From Deltaproteobacteria bacterium (GTDB taxonomy: Bacteria > Desulfobacterota_D > UBA1144 > Nemesobacterales > UBA2774): a DNA stretch of 33,850 nucleotides. Of this stretch, positions 11,856 to 20,435 are shown in pieces. The first letter of the stretch is position 1; every line of letters starts with the position of its first letter. A program made the position numbers and the translations under genes. The notes beneath the pieces were generated by a model. It saw only the letters and a program-made list of their open reading frames with translations. It was not told the DNA's origin and did no database searches. Where the stretch lies: assembly GCA_029262255.1 (NCBI GenBank), contig JAJCZT010000025.1:1-33850 (forward strand), read 5' to 3'.

Positions 11856-12722
11856 ATGAATCATTTTGTTAAATCACACGGACTTGGAAATGACTATTTT
11901 GTAATGGATCAATCTGAATTATCATTTGATCTCACACCAGAAGTTATACAACTGCTTTGTCACAGAAACTACGGTATAGGATCTGACGGCATACTTCTTT
12001 TGGTCCCGTCTGATAAAGCTGATTTCGGGCTCAGAATATTAAATCCTGACGGCAGCGAAGCTGAGAAAAGCGGAAACGGTCTCAGAATTTTTGCCAAATA
12101 CCTTTTTGAGCACGGGCATACAGAAGAGGAAGTATTTAAAATCGATACCCTTGGCGGGGTAGTTACAGCAGAGCTTGAAACAACTGAAGGCATAGTCCCC
12201 TTTGTGACGGTAGAGATGGGGGAGGCTACTTTTCAAAGTAATTTAATCCCTGTAGCAGGGGAGCAGAGAGAGGTAGTTGATGAAGAAATAAATGTAGACG
12301 GAGAGCCTCTTAAAATTACAGCAGTTTCAGTCGGAAATCCCCACTGTGTGGTTTTTGTTGACGAGCTTGACGAAGGATATCTCAGAATACTGGGTCCTTT
12401 GCTCGAGACCCACAAACTCTTTCCAAACCGTATTAACGTTCAGCTTGCAAAACCCCTCTCCCGAGACAGGGTTCAAATACTTATCTGGGAGCGCGGCGCT
12501 GGTTACACGCTCGCCTCGGGCAGCAGCTCTTGTGCTGTAGCCTCGGCATGCGTAAAAAATGGTTTGACCGACGGCAATGTTACTGTTTCTATGCCTGGGG
12601 GCGAGCTCGATATTCATATTAGAGATGATTGGTCGATTAAAATGAGGGGAGCTGTGGAAGAAGTGGCTGAAGGCACATTGAGCATAGACCTACTTAAAAG
12701 AATAGAGAAGATCACCGGTTAA
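11856..12722 (+). CDS. dapF: DapF-family protein (diaminopimelate epimerase fold) with Ser at both catalytic Cys positions
   Basis: KSHGLGNDYFVMD, GIGSDGILLL, LRILNPDGSEAEKSGNGLRIFAKY, VSVGNPHCVVFVD, FPNRINVQLA, WERGAGYTLASGSSSCAVAS. Family assignment is clear; exact activity is uncertain because the active-site Cys are replaced. Confidence 0.85.
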   Translation: MNHFVKSHGLGNDYFVMDQSELSFDLTPEVIQLLCHRNYGIGSDGILLLVPSDKADFGLRILNPDGSEAEKSGNGLRIFAKYLFEHGHTEEEVFKIDTLGGVVTAELETTEGIVPFVTVEMGEATFQSNLIPVAGEQREVVDEEINVDGEPLKITAVSVGNPHCVVFVDELDEGYLRILGPLLETHKLFPNRINVQLAKPLSRDRVQILIWERGAGYTLASGSSSCAVASACVKNGLTDGNVTVSMPGGELDIHIRDDWSIKMRGAVEEVAEGTLSIDLLKRIEKITG

Positions 12723-12764
12723 GATTTATATTCGTTTGTCCCGTAACGGAAACATTTTAAAATT

Positions 12765-14015
12765 ATGGAAAAGTTATTAATATCAGCTGATACAATTCTT
12801 CCTGTTTCCTCTGACCCTATAAAGGACGGCGCCTTAGTTGTTTCGGGCGGAAAAATCGAAGACATAGGAAATGCCTCCGTACTCAGAGGGAAGTATAGAA
12901 GAGTAAAGGAGCATAGTTTAGGCAGCGGCACTCTTCTTCCGGGGTTTATAAATGCGCATACTCATCTTGAGCTTGGCTGGATCAAAAAAAAGGTCGGCAA
13001 CTTTAAGGGTTTTACCTCATGGCTTCAGCAGATAATAAAGGCAAAAAAAGAAGGCGTTACAAATCAGGAAATACAAGAGTCGGTGGCGGATGGAATTAAA
13101 GCGCAGATTGAGAGCGGCGTAACTACAGTTGGGGAAATTTCATCATACGGCGGTCTGGATATCCCGATATTAAAGCACTCAGGCCTTAGAACAATACTCT
13201 TTAGAGAGGCGGTCGATAGTAAAGAAGGTATGATGGATTTTGATACATTTAAGACATCATCTCTTTATGAAGAAAGGCTCTTTCCTCACGCACCTTACTC
13301 CTGCAGTCCTGGCCTGCTCGAGAAAACGCTTAATTCTCATAGGAAAAGTAATAGACCCCTGGGTATCCATCTTGCTGAAAGTAAAGAAGAGATCGAATTT
13401 GTAAATAGAAAAGCAAATGCTATTGAGAATGAAATATTTCCTCTGATAGATAAAAAATCCTTTAAGCGTAAAAAGGCCGATACCCCATTTGGGTATTTAA
13501 AGAGCATGGGGTTCTTTGATCACGGCGGGGTAACAACAGTTCATATGGTTCAGGTGAGTTCTGAGGAAATTAAGGAGATAGAAAATCTGGACATAGGAAT
13601 TGTATTATGTCCGAGAAGCAATTTGTTCCTCCAAGTCGGTATTCCTCCGCTTAGAGAATACTCCAGGCTTAAAAGGGTCGGTGTAGGCACTGACGGTCTG
13701 TCCAGTAACTACAACCTCGACTTCTTTGAAGAGCTCAGGGTTCTTCACCTTCTCTACTCGGAGGCCTTAGGAAGAGAAGCATCATATGAGACAATTTATT
13801 CGGCTACACTTGGTGGGGCCGGAGCTCTGTTTCTGGAGGACAGAATCGGCAGCATAGAGATAGGAAAAGAGGCCGATCTCATATTCCTTAACTCTAAAGA
13901 CGATTTCAACAATCCCTATCTATCCGTTGTCTCCTCTACTAATGAGAATCTGGAGCTTGTAATGGTCAGGGGAAATATTCTGTATTCCAAAAAAACTATC
14001 TCTTCAAAGAATTAA
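12765..14015 (+). CDS. TrzA/ATZ-type amidohydrolase, candidate aminodeoxyfutalosine deaminase (MqnF-like)
   Basis: GFINAHTHLELGW (HxH), GIHLAESKEE, TTVHMVQVSSEE, CPRSNLFLQVG, GVGTDGLSSNYNLDFFEEL metal and active-site motifs. MqnF role suggested by mqnA/mqnD in the same window. Confidence 0.72.
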   Translation: MEKLLISADTILPVSSDPIKDGALVVSGGKIEDIGNASVLRGKYRRVKEHSLGSGTLLPGFINAHTHLELGWIKKKVGNFKGFTSWLQQIIKAKKEGVTNQEIQESVADGIKAQIESGVTTVGEISSYGGLDIPILKHSGLRTILFREAVDSKEGMMDFDTFKTSSLYEERLFPHAPYSCSPGLLEKTLNSHRKSNRPLGIHLAESKEEIEFVNRKANAIENEIFPLIDKKSFKRKKADTPFGYLKSMGFFDHGGVTTVHMVQVSSEEIKEIENLDIGIVLCPRSNLFLQVGIPPLREYSRLKRVGVGTDGLSSNYNLDFFEELRVLHLLYSEALGREASYETIYSATLGGAGALFLEDRIGSIEIGKEADLIFLNSKDDFNNPYLSVVSSTNENLELVMVRGNILYSKKTISSKN

Positions 14016-14016
14016 G

Positions 14017-15075
14017 ATGCCCGCAAAATTAAGTAAAGTTTTCGTCTATGGAACCCTTCTCCAGGGTGAGCTCAGAAGCCATTTTCTGAACGATTGTAGA
14101 TTACTAAAAACTCTAGACATCCCCGGGGCCCTATACGATACAAAAAGAGGCTATCCGGCTGCGGTATTTGACCGGCGGTCTCGGAACAAAGTAGCGGGGG
14201 AGCTCTATATTATGGGGAATCCGGGCAACAAATTAAAAGAACTTGATGCGGTAGAAGATGTGGATTCAGGGCTTTTTAAAAAAGTGATTTTAAAACATAA
14301 CGGTGAGGAATTTATTTCTTACGAGCCGGGTTCTCTACTGGAAGAATGCGTCAATCCTATAAATCAAATTGAGACGGGAAGCTGGAGGAGGTATTCGTCT
14401 CTATGTTTTAATGACCCGATTGGATTTGGATTAAAGTTTGAGGACCGTCAGAAGTATCTATACAGAGAGTCCTCAACTTCTGATTCTGAAGGTTCTATCT
14501 ATATCCCCGGAGATTTGCCGGTACTTGTTACGGCCCCCCACGCCTCGGTACACAAAAGAATGGGTAAGTTGAAACGCCAGGAGTTCTATACGGGCGCTCT
14601 ATCCGTGATGCTGCACTCCCTTACTGGCTGTCATACCCTTTATTCAAACAGGCTTATGGAATCTGATCCTAACTATTATGACGATTCTCCTTTTAAGACG
14701 AGACTAAGTGAGATAGCAAAAAAAAATGACATTAAATGTCTGATTGATCTGCACGGCACATCTCCCGAGAGGGGAGATGACATTTATCCCGGAGCGGGGG
14801 TCGATAAAGAGTTTTTGTTAGGACAGGATAATTACTTAGATGAGCTTGAACGCGCTGCGGCGTTAAACGAAATATCTATTGGAGGGCTGGACGTATTTCC
14901 CGCCGCAAGACAGATGACGGTAACTAAATATGCAGCTAGAAAGTTAGCAGTTCCCGCAGTCCAGCTTGAAATTAACCGGCAATTAAGAGAGCCTGAGAAG
15001 AGCCCTGCTGATTTTGTAAAGCTTGTTAAGTTCTTAAAAGGGTTTATTGAGAATCTATCCTATCTGCTCAGCTAG
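14017..15075 (+). CDS. two-domain protein: N-terminal gamma-glutamylcyclotransferase (GGCT/AIG2)-like and C-terminal N-formylglutamate-amidohydrolase-like
   Basis: N-terminus KVFVYGTLLQGELRSHFL...GALYDTKRGYPAAVFD...GELYIMG...LKELDAVEDVDSGLFKKV (GGCT). C-terminus LPVLVTAPHASVHKR...SDPNYYDDSPFKTRLSEI...CLIDLHGTSPERGDDI...AVPAVQLEINRQLR (FGase-like). Confidence 0.75.
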   Translation: MPAKLSKVFVYGTLLQGELRSHFLNDCRLLKTLDIPGALYDTKRGYPAAVFDRRSRNKVAGELYIMGNPGNKLKELDAVEDVDSGLFKKVILKHNGEEFISYEPGSLLEECVNPINQIETGSWRRYSSLCFNDPIGFGLKFEDRQKYLYRESSTSDSEGSIYIPGDLPVLVTAPHASVHKRMGKLKRQEFYTGALSVMLHSLTGCHTLYSNRLMESDPNYYDDSPFKTRLSEIAKKNDIKCLIDLHGTSPERGDDIYPGAGVDKEFLLGQDNYLDELERAAALNEISIGGLDVFPAARQMTVTKYAARKLAVPAVQLEINRQLREPEKSPADFVKLVKFLKGFIENLSYLLS

Positions 15076-17910
15076 AACCTGGGCTATGTGTTTTGTTTTC
15101 TTGTCGGAAAAATGTTCAATCTGATGTCCGCAGGAAACGCCCGATACGGCTATTACCGTATCAGAAGATGTTTTTCCAATAGCGGGTAATAAGCGGTCCT
15201 CAGCTATAGTTTGGGACACTTTGTAGTGCTCGCTTTCATAACCAAAACTCCCCGCCATCCCGCAGCAGCCGGCTCCGCTCTCTGTCACTTTACATCCGGA
15301 AATGGAAAGGACTTCTACTGCTGATTCGTTTCCGATCAAAGAGCTTTGATGGCAGTGCCCGTGATAAAATACGCTTGGACCATCGTGTTTCCAGTCAATT
15401 TTGAGCTCACCGGATTTATCTAGTTTCAACAAGAATTCATCAAGTACGTACGAGTTCTCAGATAGAATTCCGGCGTCTTCATTTTCTGGCAATAGATCGA
15501 GATATTCATCTCTAAAAGTGAGAATACAGCTAGGCTCCGTTCCCACTACCGGAATCCCCTCCTTAACATAGGGCGCCAGGAGCGAGACATTTTTTAACGC
15601 CCTTTTCCGGGCCGGTTCAATCATCCCTTTACTTAGCATCGGCCGCCCACAGCAGACTCTATTTGCAACGAGTATTACGTCCATACCTGCCGCTTCAAGT
15701 AATTTTACCGCTGCCTTCCCAACCTCAGGATAATAGTAAGTCGCCCAGGTGTCATGAAAATAGATGACCCTATTATTTCTAGTGTTATCAGTAGGTTTCG
15801 GTCTATTGTTAAACCAGTTTGTAAATGTTTTATTTGATAATTTCGGTAATGATCGTTGTGGGCAAACCCCTAATTTAGATAGAAGCTTCTTAGAGAGGTT
15901 GTTATTTATCGCAAGGTTTGATATGGACGCTATAGGTGAGGTAAGTCGGCTCGTCTCATGCACATATCCGAACAAGCGGTCACGAGCGGAAAATCCATGC
16001 TCCCTGTGGTAATGGGCCAGAAATTCAAGCTTCATTTTGGCTGCATCTACACTTGAAGGGCACTCGCTCTTACACGCTTTACACGAAAGACAAAGATCAA
16101 AAACCCCATACATCTCACGGCTTGTTAACGCATCTTTTGCCAACGTCCCCGACACCACCGCTCTAAGCACATTAGCTCGCGCCCTTGTCGTATCCCTTTC
16201 ATCTTTTGTAGCCGTATAAGACGGGCACATAATCCCTTCCCCGAGTTTCCGGCACACTCCCTGTCCGCTGCACATCTCCACGGCTCCGGTAAATCCATTA
16301 TCCTTGGACCAGTCTAAATAAGTTTCGATTACCTGTGGTCGATAGGACTCTCCAAAGCGCAGGTTCTTATCAACCGCGGGCGCATCCACAACCTTTCCGG
16401 GATTGAAAATCCCCTCGGGATCAAATGCGGCTTTAAGCTCTTTCATCGCTCCATACAGGCCTTTTCCAAAGAGACGCTCATTGAGGTAGCTTCTCTGAAG
16501 CCCGTCCCCGTGCTCGCCGCTCATTACCCCGCCGTATCTTAGCGCTAGTTTAAAAGTTTGCTCGGTTAGCTCCTCCATTATCTTGATCCCGTCTTGGGAT
16601 TTTAAATTAACCAGAGGCCTTACGTGTAGGCACCCGGCGCTCGCATGCCCGTAGAAGCCCGCTTTTGTCCCCAGGCGTTTAATTAAATCCGTGATATCAG
16701 CTACATAGCTTGGAAGATTATCTACAGGTACGGAAACATCCTCGATGCATGGAATAGGTTTATACTCATCCCTTTTACTCATGAGTAGCCCAAGCCCCGC
16801 TCTCCTCACTCCCCATACGTCTGCTTGCGCTTCCGGGGAGAGAGCATAGCTTGTGGGACAATTAATATTCTTAGTGAGTAGATGTGAATTTAGATCCCTA
16901 GTTTTCTTCTCAACTTCAGATTCCGTCTCTCCATAGAATTCCACTACCAAAATTGTCTCCGGGTCTCCGTCAATAAATGTAAGCATAGGGGAATAAGACG
17001 TGCTTGCCCTTGTAAGCTCAATCAGCATACTGTCGATAAGCTCTATTGCCGAAGGGTTCATCTCTAATATTTCAGGTACCGCTTCCATGGCGCTAACCAT
17101 AGTGTCAAACTGAAGAATCGCTAGTCCCGTGTGAGATGGTCTCTCCACTAATTTGAGCGTGAACTCTGTTGCCAGACCCAGAGTGCCTTCAGAGCCTGCT
17201 AGAAGCTTTGCAGCGTTAAAGGGCTGATCTAAAAAATAGTTCAGGCTGTACCCCGAGGCCCTCCGCCAGTGTTTTGGGAAATCATTTTTTATCAGCGGGG
17301 AATACTTTTCTTTGAGCGTCTTGAGTTTTTTGTAGAGGTTATTGCCGCTGCCGGTACCGTTAAGCTCTACGGGTTCCCCTTTGTTCAGAAGTAATCGGCA
17401 GGCGGCTACATTGTCTCCTGCCATTCCGTATAGAATAGAATGCGCTCCTGTTGCGTTATTTCCTACTACTCCCCCAATTGTGGCTATCCTGGCTGAAGAA
17501 GGGTCGGGGCCGAACATTAGTCCACGGGGCTTTAACTCTCGATTGAGCTGCTCCAGAAACATTCCTGACTGAACGCGTACCGTTTTTTCCTCGGTATTAA
17601 CTTCTAAAATTTCATTTAGGTATTTAGAGAGATCGATAATTAAAGCGTGGCCTACCGCCTGACCCGCGAGACTCGATCCGCTTCCCCTGGGCAAGATTGC
17701 CACCCCGTAGTCAGACGCGATTTCAAGAGTTTTGGAGACATCTTCAACGTTTCGTGGAATCACTACACCTACCGGCTCAATCTGATAGTTGCTTGCGTCA
17801 GTGCTGTATAGAGTTTTGCTGATGTTATCAAAACGGACTTCACCCTTTAGCTTTTTATTCAGCGATGCTTCCAGGTCGAGAGAAAGAGAGTCTTTTAAAG
17901 TTTCCGTCAT
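15055..17910 (-). CDS. FAD-linked oxidase/Fe-S oxidoreductase fusion (GlcD + GlpC-type; YdiJ / D-2-hydroxyacid dehydrogenase-like)
   Basis: 951 aa; FAD PP-loop LPRGSGSSLAGQAVGHALIIDLSKYL, GGVVGNNATGAHSILYG, LAGSEGTLGLATEFTLKL, GVMSGEHGDGLQRSYL; 4Fe-4S CLSCKACKSECPSSVD; CCG motifs VCCGRPMLSKG and GAGCCGMAGSFGYE. Confidence 0.9.
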   Translation of the reverse strand: MTETLKDSLSLDLEASLNKKLKGEVRFDNISKTLYSTDASNYQIEPVGVVIPRNVEDVSKTLEIASDYGVAILPRGSGSSLAGQAVGHALIIDLSKYLNEILEVNTEEKTVRVQSGMFLEQLNRELKPRGLMFGPDPSSARIATIGGVVGNNATGAHSILYGMAGDNVAACRLLLNKGEPVELNGTGSGNNLYKKLKTLKEKYSPLIKNDFPKHWRRASGYSLNYFLDQPFNAAKLLAGSEGTLGLATEFTLKLVERPSHTGLAILQFDTMVSAMEAVPEILEMNPSAIELIDSMLIELTRASTSYSPMLTFIDGDPETILVVEFYGETESEVEKKTRDLNSHLLTKNINCPTSYALSPEAQADVWGVRRAGLGLLMSKRDEYKPIPCIEDVSVPVDNLPSYVADITDLIKRLGTKAGFYGHASAGCLHVRPLVNLKSQDGIKIMEELTEQTFKLALRYGGVMSGEHGDGLQRSYLNERLFGKGLYGAMKELKAAFDPEGIFNPGKVVDAPAVDKNLRFGESYRPQVIETYLDWSKDNGFTGAVEMCSGQGVCRKLGEGIMCPSYTATKDERDTTRARANVLRAVVSGTLAKDALTSREMYGVFDLCLSCKACKSECPSSVDAAKMKLEFLAHYHREHGFSARDRLFGYVHETSRLTSPIASISNLAINNNLSKKLLSKLGVCPQRSLPKLSNKTFTNWFNNRPKPTDNTRNNRVIYFHDTWATYYYPEVGKAAVKLLEAAGMDVILVANRVCCGRPMLSKGMIEPARKRALKNVSLLAPYVKEGIPVVGTEPSCILTFRDEYLDLLPENEDAGILSENSYVLDEFLLKLDKSGELKIDWKHDGPSVFYHGHCHQSSLIGNESAVEVLSISGCKVTESGAGCCGMAGSFGYESEHYKVSQTIAEDRLLPAIGKTSSDTVIAVSGVSCGHQIEHFSDKKTKHIAQVLAEQIG

Positions 17911-18017
17911 TTGAGGAATTAGTATAACTTGTGATCCATATCCTAATCCAATTGAGATAAAGGAATTAGATTTTTATTCTCTCTAACTACTCTCTATACC
18001 GCACACCCTGCTAATTT

Positions 18018-18057
18018 GTCATTCTGAGCGCACACAATGTGTGCAGTCGAAGAATCT
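18018..18057. repeat. intergenic palindromic element (GTCATTCTGA-type), copy 1
   Basis: gtcattctgagc GCACACA a TGTGTGC agtcgaagaatct; 7-bp perfect stem 18030-18036/18038-18044. Confidence 0.75.
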
Positions 18058-18069
18058 TTCTTTTTAATC

Positions 18070-18114
18070 CCTTCCCCCTAGAGGGGGGAAGGTTAGGATG
18101 GGGGTGGTTGTTAT
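18070..18114. repeat. C/G-rich hairpin plus GGGGGTGGTTGTTATT module, copy 1
   Basis: CCTTCCCCC tagag GGGGGAAGG followed by ttaggatgggggtggttgttatt; related sequence at 33080-33116. Confidence 0.65.
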
Positions 18115-18319
18115 TCAGCGTGGGGGTGAAAACACCCGCTCACACTGAGTCTCTCGAAGGGTGAAATCCCTCCTCATGCATCGTGAAAACCCGGCTTGAT
18201 AAAAGGGAGCAGTACATCCCGGTCAATTATAGACTTTAATAAAAGTTGGGTATCATAAGGTGTTTAAAAATTCGTCTTTAATTATCCAAGAATAAAATAG
18301 TTGGGCCCGCAGGTTTAAA

Positions 18320-18979
18320 ATGAAATTTGTAATTGTTCCTGTAAAAGATTTATCTAAAGCCAAGGAAAGACTTTCCTCCCTCTTGCCTCAGCATGAAAGG
18401 ACGGCTCTTGCCTATGCAATGCTTGAGGACGTGCTCACGGCTCTTAAAGAGTGTAGGCTCGCAGACCGCAAGCTCATAGTCACACTCGACGCTAAAGCTA
18501 TAGAGATAGCTAAAGCTCTGGGAATAGAAGTAATCCTGGAGACGGAGCAAAACGGCGAGAGTGCATCAGTGGACTATGCTTCTCAAATTTGCAAAGAAAT
18601 GGGAGCTGCCTCAGTCCTGGTAATTCCGGGAGATGCCCCTCTTATTACTTCAGATGATATAGATTTTATTTTGGAAAGAGAGAAGGACGCCCCTTCTATA
18701 ATTTTTGTCCCTGCAAGAGATGCGCTAGGAACTAATGCAATTTTCAGAAAGCCTCCTGACGTTATTTCCTCTATGTTTGGAGACGACAGCTTTAATAAAC
18801 ATATGAATGAAGCTGATAAAAATAATATCTCCTATGAAAGTTACGATAATCCAAGAATTGGTCTAGACATTGACCGCCCGGAAGATTTAAAACAATTTAT
18901 ATCTCAAAAAAGCAATACCAAGACTTACGGTGAGCTTGTAAGATTAAATATTCTTGAGAAGATTAAGGAGTATAGCTAA
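18320..18979 (+). CDS. cofC: 2-phospho-L-lactate guanylyltransferase-like protein (CofC/FbiD)
   Basis: MKFVIVPVKDLSKAKERLSSLLPQHERTALAYAMLEDVLTAL, VLVIPGDAPLITSDDIDFIL, RDALGTNAIFRKPPDVISSMFGDDSFNKHMNEA, GLDIDRPEDLKQF: CofC signatures. Confidence 0.88.
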   Translation: MKFVIVPVKDLSKAKERLSSLLPQHERTALAYAMLEDVLTALKECRLADRKLIVTLDAKAIEIAKALGIEVILETEQNGESASVDYASQICKEMGAASVLVIPGDAPLITSDDIDFILEREKDAPSIIFVPARDALGTNAIFRKPPDVISSMFGDDSFNKHMNEADKNNISYESYDNPRIGLDIDRPEDLKQFISQKSNTKTYGELVRLNILEKIKEYS

Positions 18980-18981
18980 TT

Positions 18982-20415
18982 TTAGTAGTCTAAATTTACG
19001 ACCATAAGTTTTAATTCCGTCATTTCTTCAATGGCGTGACTGAGTCCTTCTTTTCCTACCCCAGAGTCCTTAACGCCGCCGTAAGGCATGTTCTCTACCC
19101 TAAAGCTCGGGTAATCGTTTACTATTACGCCCCCTACCTGAAGAGCGTGATATGCTTTAAACGCCTTTTTCATATCTTTTGTAAACACTCCGGCCTGAAG
19201 TCCATAACGTGAGTCATTAACCCTCTCCAGAGCTTCGTCAAAATCCTTATACGGCTCTATGTGTACCACGGGCCCGAATATTTCCTGACAGCTTACTTTC
19301 GAGTTATGAGACACCCCGGTCAAAACAGTCGGCTCTATTAATTTGCCGTCCCTTTTTCCTCCGGTTAAAAGCTCAGCCCCATTTTCAAGAGCCTCATCTA
19401 TCCAGCTCATAATCCTGTCAGCGGAATCATTATCTATTACGGGTCCTACGTCAGTGTCCTCAAGCATGGGGTCGCCCAGTTTTAATTTTTTGGTCTCATT
19501 TATGAAATTGTCCAGGAATTTATCGAAGATCTTTTCGTGAACATACATTCTTTGAACGGATATACAGCTTTGCCCGGCCTGGTAAAAAGCCCCCCAAGCG
19601 TTTCTGCTTGCCGCAAAGTCCAGATCAGGCGGGTCCTCGTCTATTATAGTGGCCGCGTTTCCACCCAGCTCCAGCGTCACTTTTTTCTTAGAATATTTCT
19701 TCATTAATTCCCAGCCTATCTCGTCACTTCCGGTAAATGAGATTTTCCTTATTAGCGCGTCTTCGATTACAGGCTCTATTTGTGCGCCGGGCAGCGGCAG
19801 TATGTTAAGAGCGCCTTCGGGAAGGCCCGCCTCAAGCGCCACCTCTCCCAGCATTAGTGCCGATATTGGAGTCTGAGACGCTGGTTTTAAGATCATTGTA
19901 TTAGCTGAGGCAATGGCTGGGGCCACTTTATGAGCTACAAGATTGAGCGGGAAGTTAAAGGGGGATATCCCCATTATAACGCCTAAAGGAAAACGGCGGG
20001 TTAGGCCAAACTTTTCTTCATTTCCAGGGACAATATCTATTGGTAGAAGCTCGCCGCTTGAAAACCTATTTGCTTCTTGCGCTGCAATCGAGAAGGTGGC
20101 TATAGCTCTCTGTACTTCAACTCTCGCGGTTTTTAGAGGCTTGCCGCCTTCCTGTACAAGTGTCTTCGCAAATTCCTCTTTTCTTTTATCGATTCCCTCT
20201 ACTATGTTTTTTAAAATTCCGCTTCTTTCGTGACTTGGACCGTGTCTGAATTTTTCAAATGCGACCTGGGCGTGCTGGATAGATTCCTTTGCCCTATCAA
20301 GATCGGGAATATTTATGAGCCCCACAACTTTACTGTTATAAGGGTTTATTATCTCCCGTTTGTTCTCGCTTTTGAGCCATTTCCCGTTTACTAAATAACC
20401 GTATTCTTTTGTCAT
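18982..20415 (-). CDS. NAD(P)-dependent aldehyde dehydrogenase
   Basis: GISPFNFPLNLVAHKVAPAIASANTMILKPASQTP, FTGSDEIGWELMKKYSKKKVTLELGGNAATII, GQSCISVQRMYVHE catalytic Cys, CQEIFGPVVHI. Confidence 0.93.
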   Translation of the reverse strand: MTKEYGYLVNGKWLKSENKREIINPYNSKVVGLINIPDLDRAKESIQHAQVAFEKFRHGPSHERSGILKNIVEGIDKRKEEFAKTLVQEGGKPLKTARVEVQRAIATFSIAAQEANRFSSGELLPIDIVPGNEEKFGLTRRFPLGVIMGISPFNFPLNLVAHKVAPAIASANTMILKPASQTPISALMLGEVALEAGLPEGALNILPLPGAQIEPVIEDALIRKISFTGSDEIGWELMKKYSKKKVTLELGGNAATIIDEDPPDLDFAASRNAWGAFYQAGQSCISVQRMYVHEKIFDKFLDNFINETKKLKLGDPMLEDTDVGPVIDNDSADRIMSWIDEALENGAELLTGGKRDGKLIEPTVLTGVSHNSKVSCQEIFGPVVHIEPYKDFDEALERVNDSRYGLQAGVFTKDMKKAFKAYHALQVGGVIVNDYPSFRVENMPYGGVKDSGVGKEGLSHAIEEMTELKLMVVNLDY

Positions 20416-20435
20416 AGCTAATCTATATTAAAATA

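Noticed and set aside
14017-17910. Conflict suggesting a misannotated end where the fusion gene and the YdiJ-like gene overlap by 21 bp
   Set aside because: Both frames end with normal stops and good family matches; short convergent overlaps are common in compact genomes.
18070-18092. Intrinsic terminator from CCTTCCCCC/GGGGGAAGG hairpin
   Set aside because: It sits between two divergent genes and lacks a U-tract; better explained as a dispersed repeat module.
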